Source of the DNA: Sclerotinia nivalis
Taxonomy: Eukaryota > Ascomycota > Leotiomycetes > Helotiales > Sclerotiniaceae
Length of the DNA stretch: 64,000 nucleotides
Direction: 5' to 3'
NCBI GenBank assembly: GCA_029531795.1
Contig: JAPEIS010000014.1
Span: 1,488,001 to 1,552,000 of the forward strand
Shown here: positions 60,240 to 64,000 of the stretch, one piece after another
Position numbering within the stretch: position 1 is the stretch's first letter
Layout: every line of letters begins with the position of its first letter
Notes under the pieces: model-generated
The model's input: only the letters and a program-made list of their open reading frames with translations
Told to the model about the DNA's origin: nothing
Database searches by the model: none
Program-made: the position numbers and the translations under genes

Positions 60240-63200
60240 CAAACTGGCGGTTTTGGCTTTTCTGGATGAAAGCGATGATATTCGATAAGAACCTTTTCGT
60301 TATCTTTTAAATTATTAACTAGTTGTCAAGTTGGTGTGTAGTGTTTTCATTTGATTAAATAATGATGGTTATCTTTATCGTGATTATTTAGAACTCCTTC
60401 AAATATCTATTTCTGAATAGGTTTATCCTTATCGTTGTTCTGTTTCAAAATTCTGTTCTGTATAGTTAGGGATTCTGATTTGTTAATTGTTGTTTGAGCT
60501 GGGAAGTGAGGATTAGTATAAGTTAGAAGTAAAAGAGAATAATGGAAAACAGGGAAGATTTTAACGTTTTTAGGTAATTGAACAAGACAAGTACGAGGAT
60601 AAACTTTGATAATCTTGTAAAGGCTGATTTATTTATTATTTAGCTTTTTTGTTTTGTGTGAAGTCTTTATATTCTTGGTATTGATAAAGACTTTTTGGCC
60701 AGTTGTATAGCGAGGTGAATCAGAGCGGTGGTGGTTAGTATAGTCCTTATAAGTAGCAACTGTTTGCTGTACAAAAATACGAAGTTACTTCAAGATACAT
60801 TCTATACAATCTGTGGTTTTATTATCTTTAAAGAATTCTTGTTTTTGTATTAGAGTTATATCCGGTGGGCAAGGTTTACTAGGCTCAATACCTAGGTATA
60901 GATTAAAACTATAATTGGCGAAGAAAGACAAGCAACCAATTGTTTCAGAAATCAAATTATTGGATGCAAATTCGACTAAGGGTAACCAATCCAATTAATC
61001 ATCTTGATGATAGTTAACAAAAGTTCGTAAATACTGCTCCAGAACTGAGTTAATACACTCAATCTGATTATCTATTTGAGAATAAAAAGCTGAAGAATGT
61101 TTTAAGGTAACTTCCAACCGTTCTGAAAGCTGTAACTAGAATCCTAATACGAATTGCATTCCCCAATCGAAAATGATATTATCCGGAAGTCCATGAAGTA
61201 TATAGACGCAATTGATAAAAGCATCGATTAGCTCCTCTATCGTTAATATACATATACCAATGAAATGTCTCATTTTGGTTAGCCTACAGACTATCACTAA
61301 GATATATTTATAAATAGAATTATAACGAGTATAATCCGGAAACGGTGTAATATAATCGATTGAGATATCAGACCATATGCGAAAAAGGATAGACAACGGT
61401 TTCAAAAATCCGGGAGGCGTCGATTTGGATGATTTGATACAGTACAAAGTTCGTAGGCCTTTATGTAAAATACGATCTTCAAATGCATATTAGGCCATCA
61501 ATATATACGAAAAACAAAATCGATCGTTTTAATTCGATCAGAATGGTTAACAAAATTAGAAGAATAAGTTCGATAGATAATTTGAAGTTTGAGTTTATCG
61601 TCTAATAGAATCCAAATCTTATCCCAATAGTAAATTCTATTATTTTGGATTGAATAATCTTGTATAACGATCTAAAGGATTTTACGATATTCTTTTAACC
61701 ATTTAGTTATCGATAGATCGTTAAAAGCAGAAATAAGTTGATTTACAATATCGGATCTAATATACGCTGCATCGATTAAGGTATCAATTGGTTGGTCGTG
61801 GAATGGTACTATTGTCTCCACTAGTGCCAAATTGATATGCCCAATTAAATCTTTATAAAGGTCGTTATCAAAACGATCCTAAGGGAGGACAACACGTTCT
61901 CGATTCTTTAGACGCTTATCGTTTGAATCAAAGCGATACGACCGATCTTTGTGTTTTCTACTTAATGCATCTGGTCGAATAACTTTGTTTCCTAATCGAT
62001 AGATTATACAGAAATTATATTGAAACAGAAATTCAGACCATCGCATTTGCTATTGATTGAGAACTTTTGTAGTTATAAAATATTCAAGGTTTTTGTAATC
62101 AATAAGAATCTCGAACTCCTTTTGTAAGTTTTGAAGCTTTGAACATCATTCTTCTATTGTCTTGATAATAGTGAGTAATTCTTTATCGTAGATCTCATAA
62201 TTGCATTCCGTTGCTGTATACTTAGATGAAAAGTAAACAATTAAACGCAAAACGTTATCATTATCGTATTGCGAGAAAACTCCTTCTGAAGCCCAATCGG
62301 AAGTATCGATTTTCAAAACAGTTTTCCGTTTGTAATCAAAGTATACCAAAACCGGTGTTATTATGAAAGCTCTTTTTAAAGCATCAAAAACCTTTATATA
62401 ATCTATAGTCCAATCCCATATAATATTCTTTCGCAAAAGATCGTTGAAAGAGCAACAAATCTTTGAAAAATCTTTTATAAAATGTCGATAAAAATTGACG
62501 AAACCGAAAAATCGTTGTAAATCTTTTACACATAAAAGCAATTCCCAAGATATAATAACCATAACCTTTTCTTGATCCATTTCGATGCCTTCGATTATAA
62601 TGATAAAACCCAAATACTTTGTTTTTGTAGTTTCGAACTCGTATTTATTAATATCAATCTGTAATCCAGCATCCATTAACTTTTGAACTACTTGATAGAT
62701 ATACTCTTTATGCTCTACAGGATTATCAGAGTAGATTAGGACATCATCGAGATATGTAGTGCAATACTTGTCCAACTCGTCGAAAAGCGTATAATTGATA
62801 TAATATTGAAATAATGCAGATACATTGCAAAGATCGAAAGATATAATCAGAGATTCAAAAAGACCAAAACAAATAATGAATACAGTTTTCTATTCATCCT
62901 TTTCAACGATTCACAATTTGTTGAACGCTACAATGATATCAAGCTTGATGTAAATTTTTGTATTGCAAAGAGCATTCAATGTTTCGCAAATGATAAATAA
63001 TGGATAACGATTCTTTATAGTAACGTTATTTAGTTCTTGATAATCTTAACAAATACAGACCCCCTCTTTCGGTTTAACAATTAATAACAAAGAAAAGGTA
63101 TATTGCGATTTCGATTCCCGAATGAATCCTTTGGAAAGATTATCATCAAGCTATTTGCGTATTACTACCAATTCCATTGGCGATAAAGGGCGGTTTTTGA

Positions 63201-63800
63201 AATAAAGTAGATTTTTACTAGGTATTAATTCAATTTTGTAATCCCAGATTCGATAAGGCGGCAATTTATTTATATAATGTAGAAGGAAGGCAGAAAGTTT
63301 GTTTTGTAATCATATAAGAAGCCTTTGTTGTATTTGATCATCATTAAGAGAAGATTTGCTGGTTAAAAATTTATCGATATCAATTTTAGAGACCTTTTGC
63401 AAATAGAGCGACTTGTAACAATCGTATATAAAATCATAAAGTTATAATAGGGTTCTAAAGAGTATCTCTGTTATATTGTCTTGCTCTTGTAAAATCGATC
63501 GAAAATCCCCTTCTGTGAGTGTCAAAGATAATATAGCCTATCGCAGATAATCTTGTTCAATAATTTTCTGTATGGTATTCAATTCATCCCATATCAATTG
63601 GATAACCCGAACGTTATCTTGTTAATAAAACGAAATAAAGTTAAAAACTTACAATCAACGAATATTATTTATATTTGGGCTTGTATCTTTATAAATAGAT
63701 ATAGGAAGTTCTTTAATAGAAAGCAAAAGCAAACAGTTTTTTGGATTATAAATAAGCCAATACCGATTTATAATCTTTAAGATCGATTTTGGATACGAAC
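60240..63800 (-). pseudogene. pol of Chromo-B copy B3, lightly degenerate
   Basis: The RT end and RNase H lie in one open frame at 62775-62146: TTYLDDVLIYSDNP (catalytic pair intact), LGFIIIIEGIEM, LKIDTSDWASEGVFSQYD and YDKELLTII. The integrase core at 61447-61136 keeps SDISIDYI and IIFDWGMQF, and NQIECINS near 61065 keeps the Glu, so all three catalytic acids are present. A linker segment lies at 60994-60785 (DWLPLVEFASNN). A chromodomain region lies near 60410-60250 (EGVLNNHDKDNHHYLIK, EYHRFHPEKPKPP). Stops remain between open segments, for example in RT upstream of 62780 and in the chromodomain, so it is not functional. Confidence 0.85.
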
Positions 63801-64000
63801 AATTGGGAATCATCTATATTTGATTATTTGGTTCTCCATAGCGCTTTATTTGATAATAATTCATATTAAATATCAAACTCTATTGAAATTCGAGGTTAAT
63901 AGAAGAATTATCAGATTGTAATATGTAACCTTTATTTGGTATCTCTTTAATAAAAGGTTTTTTATAAGAAATTCTTTTAAAAGTAAAAAACATTTGAATA

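Larger units (their letters stand above)
59781..64000 (-). mobile_element. Chromo-B copy B3 (3' part; continues beyond window)
   Basis: Reverse-strand Chromo-B with its 3' LTR at 59781-59943. Chromodomain, integrase, RNase H, RT and the protease-RT linker run to the window end. The rest of the pol N-terminal part, gag and the 5' LTR lie to the right. It is the least damaged Chromo-B copy, with the longest open pol segment (209 codons at 62775-62146). Confidence 0.92.

Noticed and set aside
1..64000. Bacterial or organellar origin because of the very low GC
   Set aside because: Chromodomain retroelements, copia and Tad-like LINE relics, and transition-type decay with nested LTR elements point to a filamentous fungal nuclear genome.

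Overview
The window looks like a repeat-filled, AT-rich block of a filamentous ascomycete genome. Almost every recognisable sequence is a transposable element. The copies are damaged in the way repeat-induced point mutation (RIP) damages DNA: transitions dominate, TAA/TAG/TGA replace Gln and Trp codons, and catalytic Asp, Cys and His residues become Asn and Tyr. I see no convincing intact host gene, no tRNA or rRNA gene and no CRISPR array. Names such as Chromo-A, B, C and Gypsy-D are mine, for this window only. RIP and the organism group are inferred from pattern, not computed.

Left arm (1-19.6 kb): the 3' part of a Ty3/gypsy chromovirus (Chromo-A copy A1, 1-5281, + strand) sits in a decayed Plavaka/KDZ-like DNA transposase (about 5282-8400, - strand). 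Next come an unidentified coding relic (9.24-9.62 kb), a 36-bp tandem repeat (9828-9971), a probable SNF2-family helicase relic (about 10.18-13.33 kb, +), about 2.3 kb with nothing recognisable, two unidentified coding relics (15.69-17.67 and 18.10-18.96 kb) and two more tandem repeats (85-91 bp units at 17671-18050; 30-bp units at 19501-19590).

Middle (19.65-40.6 kb): a three-level nest. Chromo-B copy B1 (about 19650-23866 plus 38004-40369, +) was split by Chromo-C copy C1 (23867-38003, -; LTRs 245 bp; target duplication AAAGG). C1 was then split in its gag by a second Chromo-B copy, B2 (30024-36772, +; LTRs 163 bp; target duplication ATTAA). A GC-rich solo LTR related to Chromo-A (40375-40611) abuts the right end of B1.

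Right arm (40.6-64 kb): pieces of Chromo-C (C2), Chromo-A (A2, itself carrying a 149-bp solo LTR) and a divergent Chromo-B end (B4). Next is a fourth gypsy element, Gypsy-D (-), cut in its integrase by full-length Chromo-A copy A3 (45029-50775, -; target duplication CTTCG). Then come the RT/RNase H end of a Ty1/copia element (53.1-54.7 kb, -), a Tad-like LINE (about 54.75-59.75 kb, -) and Chromo-B copy B3 (59781 to window end, -), the least damaged copy.

All three chromovirus families encode a gag-type protein, then protease, reverse transcriptase, RNase H and integrase with a C-terminal chromodomain. These act together in reverse transcription and chromatin-guided integration. The most interesting points are a correctly phased -1 frameshift heptamer at the Chromo-A gag/pol junction, seen in two copies; a 104-bp mini-element with perfect terminal inverted repeats and a tRNA-like A-box; LTRs built from GC-rich hairpins whose sequence, but not layout, is replaced in a variant; and an extra region with a 185-codon ORF between pol and the 3' LTR of Chromo-C.
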